Source: Methanosarcina spelaei
GTDB taxonomy: Archaea > Halobacteriota > Methanosarcinia > Methanosarcinales > Methanosarcinaceae
Direction of reading: 5' to 3'
NCBI RefSeq assembly: GCF_002287235.1
Contig: NZ_LMVP01000124.1
Coordinates: forward strand, 1-43,541
Length of the DNA: 43,541 nt
Positions 17,600 through 26,059 of this stretch are shown one piece after another. The stretch's first letter is position 1. Every line of letters starts with the position of its first letter. The translations under genes and the position numbers were made by a program. The notes beneath the pieces are model-generated. The model saw nothing but the letters and a program-made list of their open reading frames with translations, had not been told where the DNA came from and made no database searches.

Positions 17600-17812
17600 T
17601 TAGTTATTTTTGCCTTTTTTGTTGGATGATAGGCTGCTGCAGGGAATGATATAATCGTTGTTGCCACAATCATTTACATTACAACCTGCGCAGCCGATGC
17701 ATTGGCCTTTCTTCGCTTTTCTGATTGTATACCGTATGGTAAACACTATAAAGATTAGAAGGAGTGTACCTATCAGGATTGTTGCAGCATTGGCAATTAT
17801 CCAGGCAATCAC
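17600..17812 (-). CDS. FeoB-associated Cys-rich membrane protein
   Basis: A 70-residue protein with one N-terminal membrane helix (about residues 5-28) followed by basic residues and a Cys cluster, Cys38, Cys41, Cys44 and Cys49, plus Cys58 (CIGCAGCNVNDC). This is the pattern of the small FeoB-associated protein common in Firmicutes and other anaerobes. Its start codon overlaps the feoB stop in ATGA, so translation is coupled. A role in delivering or sensing Fe2+ at FeoB is the usual assumption. Confidence 0.85.
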   Translation of the reverse strand: MIAWIIANAATILIGTLLLIFIVFTIRYTIRKAKKGQCIGCAGCNVNDCGNNDYIIPCSSLSSNKKGKNN

Positions 17813-20001
17813 TCACTCACCCCCGCAGTTGCCGATAAGTTGGAATCGGATTTTTCAATATCATGCTGTTTTGGTGCAGGCCTGAATAACATAAAGAGAA
17901 GTACGGCAAGAAGAATAAACGCTACCGCTGTTCCTGCGGTAAAACTGCCACCGCTAAAGAACGTGCCAAGCTGATAAAAAATCAGCGCAATGACATAAGC
18001 AAATACGCACTCGTAACCTATTGCGAATACCGTCCATTTCCAGTTGTTCATTTCGGTACGGATAGTATTCATCGCCGCAAAGCAGGGAGCGCAAAGCAAG
18101 TTGAAGATAAGGAATGAGTAAGCAGCAATTCCACTCGAGAATAGGGCTGCAATCGGAGACAATCCTCCAACATTCGCAGAATCAACCATCTCAAGGGCCA
18201 AATCTTCATTACCAATGGATGTAAGAACACCAAATACTCCTACAACCTGTTCTTTGGCTGCCAGGCCCATAATGGATGCCACAGTAGTTTCCCAGCGACC
18301 GAATCCAAGAGGAGCGAAGATTAACGCTAAAGAATTGCCAATGTTATGTAGCACGCTGTTATTCAGGTTGTCTACTAATCCAAAGGTTCCGTTTACGAAG
18401 CCAAAACTGGCGCCAAACCATACGAGAATGCTTGCTAACGTATATACTGTGAAAGCTTTTTTAACAAATGAGCTACCGCGTTCAAACATGCTTCTGATGA
18501 CATTTCCGGCCATTGGGATATGGTAGGCGGGTAATTCTATAACAAACGGGGATGACTCACCCATGAACAGCTTTGTCTTTTTCAAAATAATACCGGATAT
18601 AACCACTGCGCCTATGCCAAGAAAGTACGCGGAAGGTGCTACCCACCATGTACCGCCGAATACCGCGCTCGAAATAAGTGCAATAAGGGGCAGCTTTGCA
18701 CCGCATGGCATGAAAGTGGTTGTCATAATCGTCATACGCCGGTCATTTTGTTGCTCAATAGTTCTTGCAGCCATAATGCCAGGAACACCGCAACCCGTAC
18801 CGATAAGCAATGGAATGAAACTTTTGCCTGACAAACCTACTTTCCTGAAAATACGGTCCATCAAGAAAGCGATACGCGCCATGTAGCCACTGTCTTCCAG
18901 AATAGCAAGAAAGAAAAACAGGATGAGCATTTGCGGCAAAAATCCAATAATTGCGCCGAGGCCTCCTACGATGCCGTCCACAATAAGGCCGATCATCCAT
19001 TCTGCTGTTCCGATTGATGTAAGCCAATTTGCAAGTGGTGCTTGTATCCATTCACCAACAAACATATCATTGGTAAAATCCGTAACATATGACCCGACAG
19101 TTGAAACTGATACGTAATAAACCAAAAACATAATTGCAGCAAATATCGGAAGACCAAGCCAGCGACTTGTAACAATGGAATCAATTTTATCGGATAAGGT
19201 CGTGCCTGAACGGGACTTCTTTACGTAGGAGCGTACTACATCAGATATATATTCATAGCTTTCTGATGCGATAATGGATGCGCTGTTATCGTCAAGCTCT
19301 TCTTCGCAGGCAAGGATGATTTGCTCGATTTTTCCTTTTATAACATCGGATAGCGTGATTCGCTCTAGTACCTTTTCATCCCGTTCAAAAAACTTTATGG
19401 AATACCAGCGAAGATTTTCATCTGGCACATTATTTTTGATTAATTCGGCAATATTGGACAGGGCAAGTTCTACTGGCTTCGAAAATTGACGTTTAAAAGT
19501 TCCTTTTTTTCCGGCCTTTGCCAATTCAATCGCTTTTTTAGTAAGCGCTTCCAGGCCAGTCCCTTTTTGCGCGGATGTTTCAATAACCGGGCAACTAAGA
19601 GTTTCTGAGAGTTTTTTAATGTCAATTATATCTCCACTTTTGTTTACAATATCGATCATGTTAAGAGCGATCACTACTGGAATGCCCACGTCGAGTATCT
19701 GTGTAGTCAAGTAGAGATTTCTTTCGATATTTGATCCGTCAACAATATTGATAATTACATCCGGTTTTTCGTTCACCAAATAATCTCGGCTTATAACTTC
19801 TTCCAACGTATATGGAGAAAGAGAATAAATACCAGGCAAGTCGATTATCGTTACATCTTTATATTTTTTAAGCCTGCCTTCTTTTTTATCAACCGTAACG
19901 CCAGGCCAGTTACCGACGCGCTGCGATGATCCCGTAAGGGCATTGAACATTGTGGTCTTACCGGAGTTCGGATTTCCGGCAAGCGCTATTGTGACTGGCA
20001 A
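17809..20001 (-). CDS. feoB: Ferrous iron transporter FeoB
   Basis: A 730-residue GTP-dependent Fe2+ importer of the cytoplasmic membrane. The N-terminal G domain has G1 GNPNSGKT (9-16), G3 DLPG (54-57) and G4 NMID (114-117). A helical GDI-like region (about 175-265) leads to the membrane domain, with the two Gate motifs readable (IGTGCGVPGIMAART and LCAPCFAAMNTIRTE, both with the conserved Cys). Length fits the family and no key residue is missing. It is fourth in the feo operon, 86 bases after the third feoA, and overlaps the Cys-rich gene by four bases. Operon layout resembles Firmicutes more than typical archaeal feoAB. Confidence 0.96.
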   Translation of the reverse strand: MPVTIALAGNPNSGKTTMFNALTGSSQRVGNWPGVTVDKKEGRLKKYKDVTIIDLPGIYSLSPYTLEEVISRDYLVNEKPDVIINIVDGSNIERNLYLTTQILDVGIPVVIALNMIDIVNKSGDIIDIKKLSETLSCPVIETSAQKGTGLEALTKKAIELAKAGKKGTFKRQFSKPVELALSNIAELIKNNVPDENLRWYSIKFFERDEKVLERITLSDVIKGKIEQIILACEEELDDNSASIIASESYEYISDVVRSYVKKSRSGTTLSDKIDSIVTSRWLGLPIFAAIMFLVYYVSVSTVGSYVTDFTNDMFVGEWIQAPLANWLTSIGTAEWMIGLIVDGIVGGLGAIIGFLPQMLILFFFLAILEDSGYMARIAFLMDRIFRKVGLSGKSFIPLLIGTGCGVPGIMAARTIEQQNDRRMTIMTTTFMPCGAKLPLIALISSAVFGGTWWVAPSAYFLGIGAVVISGIILKKTKLFMGESSPFVIELPAYHIPMAGNVIRSMFERGSSFVKKAFTVYTLASILVWFGASFGFVNGTFGLVDNLNNSVLHNIGNSLALIFAPLGFGRWETTVASIMGLAAKEQVVGVFGVLTSIGNEDLALEMVDSANVGGLSPIAALFSSGIAAYSFLIFNLLCAPCFAAMNTIRTEMNNWKWTVFAIGYECVFAYVIALIFYQLGTFFSGGSFTAGTAVAFILLAVLLFMLFRPAPKQHDIEKSDSNLSATAGVSE

Positions 20002-20086
20002 ACTTTATGCCTCCTTTAAGAATCTAAAGTTAGTTTCTAACCTCGTGAGTTAAAAAATCGGAGATTTCATTCTCATTTCTAGCGTG

Positions 20087-20314
20087 TTATTTTACTTCTA
20101 TCATTTCCGCGTCAGTTTTCCGCAAAGATAACTCATAACCTCTTACTTTCACTTCAACCGGGTCTCCGAGCGGAGCTACCTTACGTACAAAAATCTCCAC
20201 TCCTTTTGTAATGCCCATATCCATTATCCTGCGCTTGAGAGCGCCTTCCCCGCAAATTTTTATTACAGTGACGGTTTGCCCACATGGTACTTCTCTCAAC
20301 GATGCCATATTCAT
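20087..20314 (-). CDS. feoA: FeoA, SH3-like partner of FeoB (third in operon)
   Basis: A 75-residue canonical FeoA: SLREVPCGQTVTVIKICGEG, then ALKRRIMDMGITKGVEIFVR, then APLGDPVEVKVRGYELSLRK. All hallmark positions (RR..DMG...G, APLGDP, LSLR) are present. It is the FeoA copy nearest feoB and the most standard of the three, so it is the most likely to act on FeoB. Confidence 0.93.
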   Translation of the reverse strand: MNMASLREVPCGQTVTVIKICGEGALKRRIMDMGITKGVEIFVRKVAPLGDPVEVKVRGYELSLRKTDAEMIEVK

Positions 20315-20346
20315 AAGCCTCTTTTTTAGCAGTTTTTGAAATATTT

Positions 20347-20559
20347 TTATACCATAATTTTTTTAGCCAATTCTTCACTGATTGCAATTCGACTATCTTT
20401 TATGCTTACAATTACATTACCGAATGTTTTTGATAGTACGCATACTTCACTACCAGCGGTGAAGCCAAGATTTTCAAGATGATTTCTTATTTTCTCCTGT
20501 CCCCAAAACGCTTTGATACAATTTGCTTCTCCAATCTGTGCCAGTACTAACGGCATCAT
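20347..20559 (-). CDS. Divergent FeoA-domain protein (second in operon)
   Basis: A 70-residue protein with the FeoA fold pattern (MMPLVLAQIGEANCIKAF, then IRNHLENLGFTAGSEVCVLS, then NVIVSIKDSRIAISEELAKK). It lacks the APLGDP motif and the RR pair of canonical FeoA, and carries a Cys at residue 14. Such divergent FeoA proteins often precede a canonical one in Firmicutes-type operons. Its ATG overlaps the preceding stop by one base (TAATG), with GGGAGGAA just upstream. Confidence 0.85.
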   Translation of the reverse strand: MMPLVLAQIGEANCIKAFWGQEKIRNHLENLGFTAGSEVCVLSKTFGNVIVSIKDSRIAISEELAKKIMV

Positions 20560-20879
20560 TACAAATTCCTCCCGTATTGATATGATAGGTAAAGTGAGCC
20601 TTGATTCGTAAGAGGCATTTGTGTGGTCAAATTAAAACCCTCAAGCTGTTCAACAACTGTCATTTCAGCGCCCTGCTTCCTGAGAGATAGTTTTTCTTTC
20701 AACTTAATCTCGACAAAGTTTCCCAATGGGGCTTTTTTGGTTGCGCTCAGGATTGCTCCTGAAACCATGCCTATATCAAGAGGCTGCTTGCGAGAGTTTC
20801 CCTTACCTTTTATCCGGATAATGCGAGCTCTCTGACCTATTTTCAGCATGTTGAGGGTTTTATCGATGATTTCTGTCAC
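20559..20879 (-). CDS. FeoA-domain protein with C-terminal extension (first in operon)
   Basis: A 106-residue protein, longer than a typical 75-residue FeoA. The core is MLKIGQRARIIRIKGKG, then QPLDIGMVSGAILSATKK, then APLGNFVEIKLKEKLSLRKQ. The usual R-R-L-L-D-x-G is R-K-Q-P-L-D-I-G. About 27 residues follow the SH3 core (from EGFNLTTQ to GRNL), with no recognised motif. The start is GTG 20879; ATG 20849 would give the standard FeoA length. It is the promoter-proximal gene of the operon, with the iron-type boxes upstream. Confidence 0.85.
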   Translation of the reverse strand: MTEIIDKTLNMLKIGQRARIIRIKGKGNSRKQPLDIGMVSGAILSATKKAPLGNFVEIKLKEKLSLRKQGAEMTVVEQLEGFNLTTQMPLTNQGSLYLSYQYGRNL

Positions 20880-20893
20880 CTTTGTACCACCAC

Positions 20894-20976
20894 AATATTT
20901 TCGGATATACTAATTTTTTGCTTGGCTATGAAATGTAACAGTAATTATTTATAGTTTTTGTATATCCGAAAATATT
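20894..20976 (-). promoter_or_regulatory. feo promoter with paired 17-bp inverted boxes
   Basis: AATATTTTCGGATATAC (20894-20910) and its exact reverse complement GTATATCCGAAAATATT (20960-20976) flank the core promoter. On the minus strand TATAAATA lies at 20953-20946, with initiation expected near 20920, about 40 bases before the GTG of the first feoA. One box lies just upstream of TATA and the other near or just after the start site, so a repressor binding both could block initiation. The TTTTCGG/CCGAAAA core matches the sites at 5044 and 12117. Confidence 0.75.
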
Positions 20977-21020
20977 ATGAATGGCTGAAAAAATGATAAT
21001 TTAAAAAAAATATTTTCAAG

Positions 21021-21131
21021 AAAATTGTCGTTAGTAAAAATTGTTGCTAGTAAAAATTGTTTAGTAAAAATTGTCGTTTGTAAAAATTGTCATTAGTAAA
21101 AAGCGTCATTAGTAAAAAGTGTCATTAGTAA
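21021..21131. repeat. Degenerate 16-bp tandem repeat, about 7 units
   Basis: Units of the form TTAGTAAAAATTGTCG repeat with small changes (TTGTTGC, GCGTCA, GTGTCA). Non-coding, upstream of the feo promoter. Confidence 0.8.
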
Positions 21132-21294
21132 ATAGATACGAAGTTCCTTGTCGATAATCACTTACATGAACACGGATGTCGTAAGTCGGATTTATAGGGT
21201 CTATATTAATTCAATGATCTGCAAATATAACTTAAATAACGGGAAGTAGAAAAATTCGATAACTTGCAAGCTTATGGAATAGTATAAATTGTCC

Positions 21295-21916
21295 TTAAAC
21301 CGTAATTACACCTATCATTATTGGTGTCTCATTATCCCAGTATATATCTATAATGGCCGTACTCCAACGACTCTGTTCCAAAATCCAGTGATTTTTGCAT
21401 TTTTGATAGAAAATCTGAATTAGCAAGAAGAATCCAGTTTTTATCAAAATCAATATTCGCTATCTAAAGACTTGAATCATTAAGTTGTATTACACGGATG
21501 GTGACCATTTACAAAATCTAGTGATTTTGAATTTTACATCCATCACTAGATTTTGGTACTGAGTCACTCCAACGATGCAAAGATATTGAAGTTTTTTCTT
21601 CTGCTACTCCGTTATCTAACACAACTTTGAATGTATATTTTTTCTGATCAAAAGAGTTTTTAAGATTAAACGGTTTTGTTCTTGAGACTGATTCGTCTGG
21701 ACTGAGCTTATACGATTCCTTAAATACGGATTCATTATGAGAATTGAGTATTTCAACCGATACTTCGTGGGTTCCTAAATCGTGGTTTTCTAACTCAAAA
21801 AAATTCTCCTCTGCCGGACCAACAAGAAGAAATGTTAACAAATAATAACCAGCGATTGCAGCTAAGGGTATGAATAATAGAAATAGAAGTAATTTTTTAT
21901 AATTCCGCATTTGCAA
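21295..21916 (-). pseudogene. Small membrane-anchored protein gene interrupted near its 3' end by a MITE
   Basis: The current frame (21916 to 21518) gives 132 residues: an N-terminal membrane anchor (KLLLFLLFIPLAAIAGYYLL) and a beta-rich exported domain (THEVSVEILNSHNESVFKES). The last 16 residues, from DSVPKSS on, come from MITE sequence, ending at a stop inside it. Removing the MITE and one copy of its 8-bp duplication joins LHRWS to 21 further residues beginning TAIIDIYWD and ending GVITV at a TAA (21295-21297), in frame. So the ancestral protein was about 137 residues. The altered protein may still be made. The family is unknown; the domain resembles small archaeal exported beta-sandwich proteins. 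Confidence 0.85.
21369..21565. mobile_element. MITE family A, copy 2 (197 bp), inside a gene
   Basis: By eye identical over its whole length to 3177-3373 and in the same orientation. The target duplication is ACTCCAAC at 21361-21368 and 21566-21573. Ends are GACTCTGTTCC... and ...GTACTGAGTC. The insertion cut the 3' end of the gene at 21295-21916 and supplied its new stop codon. Confidence 0.95.
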
Positions 21917-22014
21917 TCCTCTCCTTACGAAAGAATAAGAAAAGACCTAATTTCTTATCATATGGAAATATTTAGTTCAATTTAGAGTCCATTAAATATA
22001 AGTTCAGCTTTGCG

Positions 22015-22273
22015 TTACTTTTTCCCTAGCTTTTATCCATTATACAGGCAAATCAAGCTCCCTAATTATCCAAAACCTGGGGCAGATTCATTCTTATTTG
22101 ATTTATATTCATTTGAGGTACTTCATTACCAGATTCAGAATCTTTACTGTCTGAGCTGTTAATATATCCAGTGCCTTTTTCTCTTACCATATACAGGTTT
22201 GTTGAGTTCAGTCCAGGAGGCAAGGAATGTGCCAAGCTGCTTATTCCCAGACTTCAATTTGCATGAATGTAGA
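22015..22273 (-). pseudogene. DUF3160-protein relic with decayed PGF-type C-terminal tail
   Basis: The minus strand begins TFMQIEVWE, stop, then after shifts LASWTEL, matching TFMQTEAWED and LASWTEL of the intact DUF3160 protein at 23753-26059; DNA identity is also clear (22212-22273 against 24361-24423). It ends APGFG, stop, LGSLICLYNG, stop, KLGKK, which mirrors the surface-anchor tail at 33652 (PGFGLLGNFICLYGGWKF). So a paralogue carrying a PGF-type tail has decayed here. Confidence 0.7.
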
Positions 22274-22394
22274 ATATAATCTTATATACGAACTACTTTG
22301 GTTCTATAGATGTTGAATGGAGCTGAAGACCGATTGAGTATATGTAAAGGAATGCAAAAAATTATAATGTAAATAACATGCCAAAACTATTCTG

Positions 22395-22853
22395 TTATTG
22401 CTCGAAATCTGAAGTTGCATATAGATTCTTTCTCATTAATAAATAAATGAAAATTAACATAATGTATCCACCACCTATATTGAGGGAATAAGGAATAGTA
22501 ATATTAAATAAGAAAGTAATTATTGTTATAAATAGCCACAAAATAAAGCCTATTAATGAGCTTTTTATACCGATGATGTCACTATTTTTTTCAATTCTGC
22601 TCATATTCTTACTACACAATAAATAGTGTCCAAATATCAAAAAGAATAAAATAAGACCTGCCCCAAGCCATTGATCTATTTGACCCCAATTCGGAGCCAT
22701 AGTTATTTCATTGCCATTTACGATTGACCTTTCTGAAAAAAATGACATTTTTACACTATATATAAATATGATCCAAGAATAAAATAATATAAGTCCAAAT
22801 AAAATTCCGATTACATCCAGGACTTTATTTAGAATCGAGGTTGTCTCTTTCAT
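22395..22853 (-). CDS. Unknown four-helix membrane protein
   Basis: About 152 residues with four predicted membrane helices (about 13-35, 60-80, 100-120 and 125-145 from the chosen start; e.g. VIGILFGLILFYSWIIFIY, LGAGLILFFLIFGHYLL). The loop between helices 1 and 2 carries NGNEITMAPNWGQIDQW and is probably outside. I take ATG 22853, nine bases after GAGAGG; ATG 22895 would add 14 residues but has no ribosome-binding site. No family recognised. It lies in a run of exported or membrane proteins on the same strand. Confidence 0.6.
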   Translation of the reverse strand: MKETTSILNKVLDVIGILFGLILFYSWIIFIYSVKMSFFSERSIVNGNEITMAPNWGQIDQWLGAGLILFFLIFGHYLLCSKNMSRIEKNSDIIGIKSSLIGFILWLFITIITFLFNITIPYSLNIGGGYIMLIFIYLLMRKNLYATSDFEQ

Positions 22854-23044
22854 ACAATAAAACCTCTCAATATCAGTTTGAGCTTCACTAAACATTTTTC
22901 AAAGATGTACTATATAAATTGTAAAGTTTTTGACCAGATCATTGAACAATTCATGCATAATTGCTGTTAGTATTTTCTATGAGAAAAAAGCACCTTGAGA
23001 CTTTATAGATGGTTTTTCCTGAAAATCACGATTCAGAATATATC

Positions 23045-23569
23045 TTAAGGTTCATCTTCCGAAACTTCTTCAATTATAGTTTCTGTAGTCCATTCAGGCA
23101 ATTCATTCACCTTTTCAATCGACTTCACGGTCTCGTTTGGCGTGTCAATAGTTATCATATAGAACTCTCCCCCGGTCATTTGTGAGTGAATGGATATTAT
23201 GGACCCGTTCAGAGAATCAGCTTCTCTGTAGAGATTTTCCTGGGAGCTATCCGGTCCAATGGTTTTTAATGTCCCGTTTTGCATCTTAATAGTGGCTTCG
23301 TGAATATACGAGCCGTTGACCTGGATATATTCTACGGATTTCCCTGTTTCATTGAAGATTCCACCTGAGCCTGAATAGTTCCCTTTTGTCAGGTTTTGAA
23401 AACTACTATCATTTTTATATATTGTTTGCATTACATCTGAAGGAGCCAGTCTGTTTTCTCCACCACAGTTACCAATATCATCATTTGTAACCCAGGACAA
23501 ATCGCCGGATTCATAAAGGGATAAAAGAAAAATTGCCGAGAATAAACCTATAATTATCAGCGAAAACAA
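23045..23569 (-). CDS. Unknown exported protein, TTG start
   Basis: A 174-residue protein with an N-terminal hydrophobic segment (FSLIIIGLFSAIFLLSLYES) that serves as signal or anchor. The rest is acidic and beta-rich with many N-x-S/T sites (e.g. NYSGSGG, NGSYIHEATIK, NGSIIS), as expected for glycosylated surface proteins. There is no ATG; TTG 23569 follows GGAAG at short spacing. No family recognised. The repeated phrases VEYIQVNGSYI and IISIHSQMTGGEFYMI suggest two similar hairpins. Confidence 0.6.
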   Translation of the reverse strand: MFSLIIIGLFSAIFLLSLYESGDLSWVTNDDIGNCGGENRLAPSDVMQTIYKNDSSFQNLTKGNYSGSGGIFNETGKSVEYIQVNGSYIHEATIKMQNGTLKTIGPDSSQENLYREADSLNGSIISIHSQMTGGEFYMITIDTPNETVKSIEKVNELPEWTTETIIEEVSEDEP

Positions 23570-23752
23570 TTTACTTCCTTCCAGAATTATCCCTCTTTAC
23601 ATCTTTGCCTTTTAATTTTTGTACCTGCCTTTTCGAGTTTAGAAATCTGGCATATTACCTGTTTTTCTGGACTATGCAAGCGGCACCCTTAAAGGTGAAA
23701 AATAGGTGAAAATTAATAAGGTGAAAAAGATTAATATCCATAATAGCATCTT

Positions 23753-26059
23753 TTACACCTTAAAGGACTTTACCCAATCTGGCCTTTCAGGACAGTTGTT
23801 TTCAAAGATGTTTACTCTCCATTCTTCATCTGTCAACCTCTGCCCAGGGGGCTGCCAGAATTCATAATAACTCATCACAGGTCCTGCTCCGAGAACAATT
23901 CTTCCATCAGGCTGTTTATAGGCTACTATTATGAGATTCAGTTTTCCGGTCCCTTCTTCTAAAACTCCAGCAGGAGATGTACAGACATCCGCAACCAGAA
24001 TTGAGTTTTGAGACTTTATATCCACATTCTCAAGCATTGGAGATATGTTTTGATCGAAATTCCTGATGAACTCATACTCTTCTTCTGTCAACTCTTTATT
24101 TTCAAGCTCTTTAATCGAGATTTCCAGCAGTTTTTCAAGAGTGTTTTCAAGAGTTGTAAAATCTTTATCCGACTGCTCATCAAGCACTTTCATTTCAGCC
24201 AGTCCGGTATGTGCCATTTTTGTAAGGGCAAGCATCCTGGCATAGAATTCGGGAATTGGTTCCACATATCCCTGAACAGGTTTTTCTTCCGGTGGCACCT
24301 GGGGAGGGCCTGTAAAGTATTCCTGCTTTGCATAGAGAATAGTATCATGCCTGAGCTCAGTCCAGGAAGCAAGAGCTGTGTTAAGCTGTTTATCTTCCCA
24401 GGCCTCAGTCTGCATGAAAGTGGGATAGCCCTCGGGATAGCTTACAAGAAGAGGCTTTAAAGTGTACAGTTGAGCCCAGTAGAGATTTTTATTCCAGTCC
24501 TCTTCGTCAAAAGCTCCAAATTCATTTTCCAGAGATAGGTGACGGTTTTTGTATTCCTCGTTTTCGGAAATATTCAGGCTTTTTAAGTGTTTTTTTGCTT
24601 GTTGAGAACCAAGAAGGTCCATGATATTCAGAGCAGGAGGATGGAGCTTCTGGAAAATATACGAGTCTGGAGTATACCGTTGACCTATGAACCTGAACCC
24701 TTTTGTAGCCTCAAGAGTTTTGTTTTCGGTTTCAGATCCCTCCTGAATTATTCCCCCTGTTCCGCTGTAGATTTTTGGGCTTTCATATTTTTCAAGTTCA
24801 GTTTTCAGTGCTGTAAGACTTTCATTGTCGAAGCTTACTCCGTTCCTATCGTTTCCAAAAACAGTATCCAGAACTTTTGCATATTCATAGGGCCCAAGGT
24901 CGTCGGAAAAACCAACATAGAAAGCCGTCACGCTGTAGATTCTGTCCCATCTTGCCTGAAGGTCTTTATCCCTGTCAAAATGGTCCGAAATCAAAAGAGC
25001 CTGAATGGTCTGAATTTTCGCTTCATTTTCCGAGTTTTGTGCACAAATCACGTCAGACTGAAGGATCATACTTATTCTACCGTGCCACATCATGGCTTTA
25101 AAGTAATTCTTCAGGATTTCTGAATTAGTGTAGTGTCCCCGTGGAATGTACTGAGAGTAATCTTCACTATACTTAAAAATTGGAGAAAGAGCAGAACCTT
25201 CATGCGCTTCTATCAAGTTCAATTCGGCTTCAACATCATCTTTTACAAATGAAGGAACTTCTACACTGTAATCTTTCGCATTCCCAGAATAGAAGGGTGT
25301 ATTTTCTTCTGCAATTCCCGAATCTTCTGCTATCTGCTCAGGTTTCGGTTCGAGAAGGCTCAAAGCAACTGCAAAGTATGCAATATTTCTTCTTGCAGCT
25401 TCTTTTTCTGCCCCTGATGCTCTATTATAATCCTCTATGGAAGCTTCAAGGAGAGCTTTGTCAAGTTTCCATAGATCGTCATAAAATTCCTCAGTCTCTA
25501 CTCTTTTTAACGTTTCATCAAACTGGATGTGATAAAGGTGTAGAAGAGAATCAGATGTGATAAAAATAGGAACATCAGCCACTTTTAGGTCTAGGTAAGT
25601 TTCATTTACCAGAGTCTTCCCTGCTATAAGCAGGTTTTCAGTAGTTCCATTTTCGATTACAATAAAACCGTTTTTGTATAGTAAATCCCTTTCCTTGCTA
25701 GTTAGGGGAATCTTTTGGGTGAACTGATAATAATTTGCAATTTCGGAATCCTGTAGAGGTAAGGAATAAGTGGGAACTGCAGCTTCAAACTGCAGACTTT
25801 TCTTATTGTAGTAGTTAGAAAAGGAGCTTTGCCCTTCAAGTGTAAGGGAATTTTTGCTCTTTTCAGATGAGTTCTCTACAGAAACATCTTTTTCGGTGGA
25901 ATTATATGAGCTAGTTTGATTGTTTATTTCATACTCAAGTTTTGTCTCATTAACCAATTTTGTTTCTTTGACTGGCTCACTGCTACTGCCAATGCAACCT
26001 GATTCAAGTATCAGTGATACTATAAGCAAGCAGATAACTATCAATGCCCTCATTTTCAA
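23753..26059 (-). CDS. DUF3160 family lipoprotein
   Basis: A 768-residue exported lipoprotein. The signal peptide ends in a lipobox (LILESGC, Cys22). A Ser/Asn/Glu-rich linker (about 23-95) leads to a large helical domain with DUF3160 features: DVPIFITSDSLLHLYHIQFD (about 166-185), FIGQRYTPDSYIFQKL, TFMQTEAWED, ASWTELRHDTILYAKQ, and near the end LVADVCTSPAGVL and GPVMSYYEFWQPPGQRLTDE. It should face outward; its biochemical role is unknown. The start is TTG 26059 (six bases after GAGGGA) or ATG 26053. A decayed paralogue lies 1.5 kb downstream at 22015-22273. Confidence 0.85.
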   Translation of the reverse strand: MKMRALIVICLLIVSLILESGCIGSSSEPVKETKLVNETKLEYEINNQTSSYNSTEKDVSVENSSEKSKNSLTLEGQSSFSNYYNKKSLQFEAAVPTYSLPLQDSEIANYYQFTQKIPLTSKERDLLYKNGFIVIENGTTENLLIAGKTLVNETYLDLKVADVPIFITSDSLLHLYHIQFDETLKRVETEEFYDDLWKLDKALLEASIEDYNRASGAEKEAARRNIAYFAVALSLLEPKPEQIAEDSGIAEENTPFYSGNAKDYSVEVPSFVKDDVEAELNLIEAHEGSALSPIFKYSEDYSQYIPRGHYTNSEILKNYFKAMMWHGRISMILQSDVICAQNSENEAKIQTIQALLISDHFDRDKDLQARWDRIYSVTAFYVGFSDDLGPYEYAKVLDTVFGNDRNGVSFDNESLTALKTELEKYESPKIYSGTGGIIQEGSETENKTLEATKGFRFIGQRYTPDSYIFQKLHPPALNIMDLLGSQQAKKHLKSLNISENEEYKNRHLSLENEFGAFDEEDWNKNLYWAQLYTLKPLLVSYPEGYPTFMQTEAWEDKQLNTALASWTELRHDTILYAKQEYFTGPPQVPPEEKPVQGYVEPIPEFYARMLALTKMAHTGLAEMKVLDEQSDKDFTTLENTLEKLLEISIKELENKELTEEEYEFIRNFDQNISPMLENVDIKSQNSILVADVCTSPAGVLEEGTGKLNLIIVAYKQPDGRIVLGAGPVMSYYEFWQPPGQRLTDEEWRVNIFENNCPERPDWVKSFKV

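Noticed and set aside
3177-21565. Composite transposon carrying the metal island between two MITEs
   Set aside because: Each MITE has its own distinct 8-bp duplication, so they inserted separately rather than moving the island as a unit.
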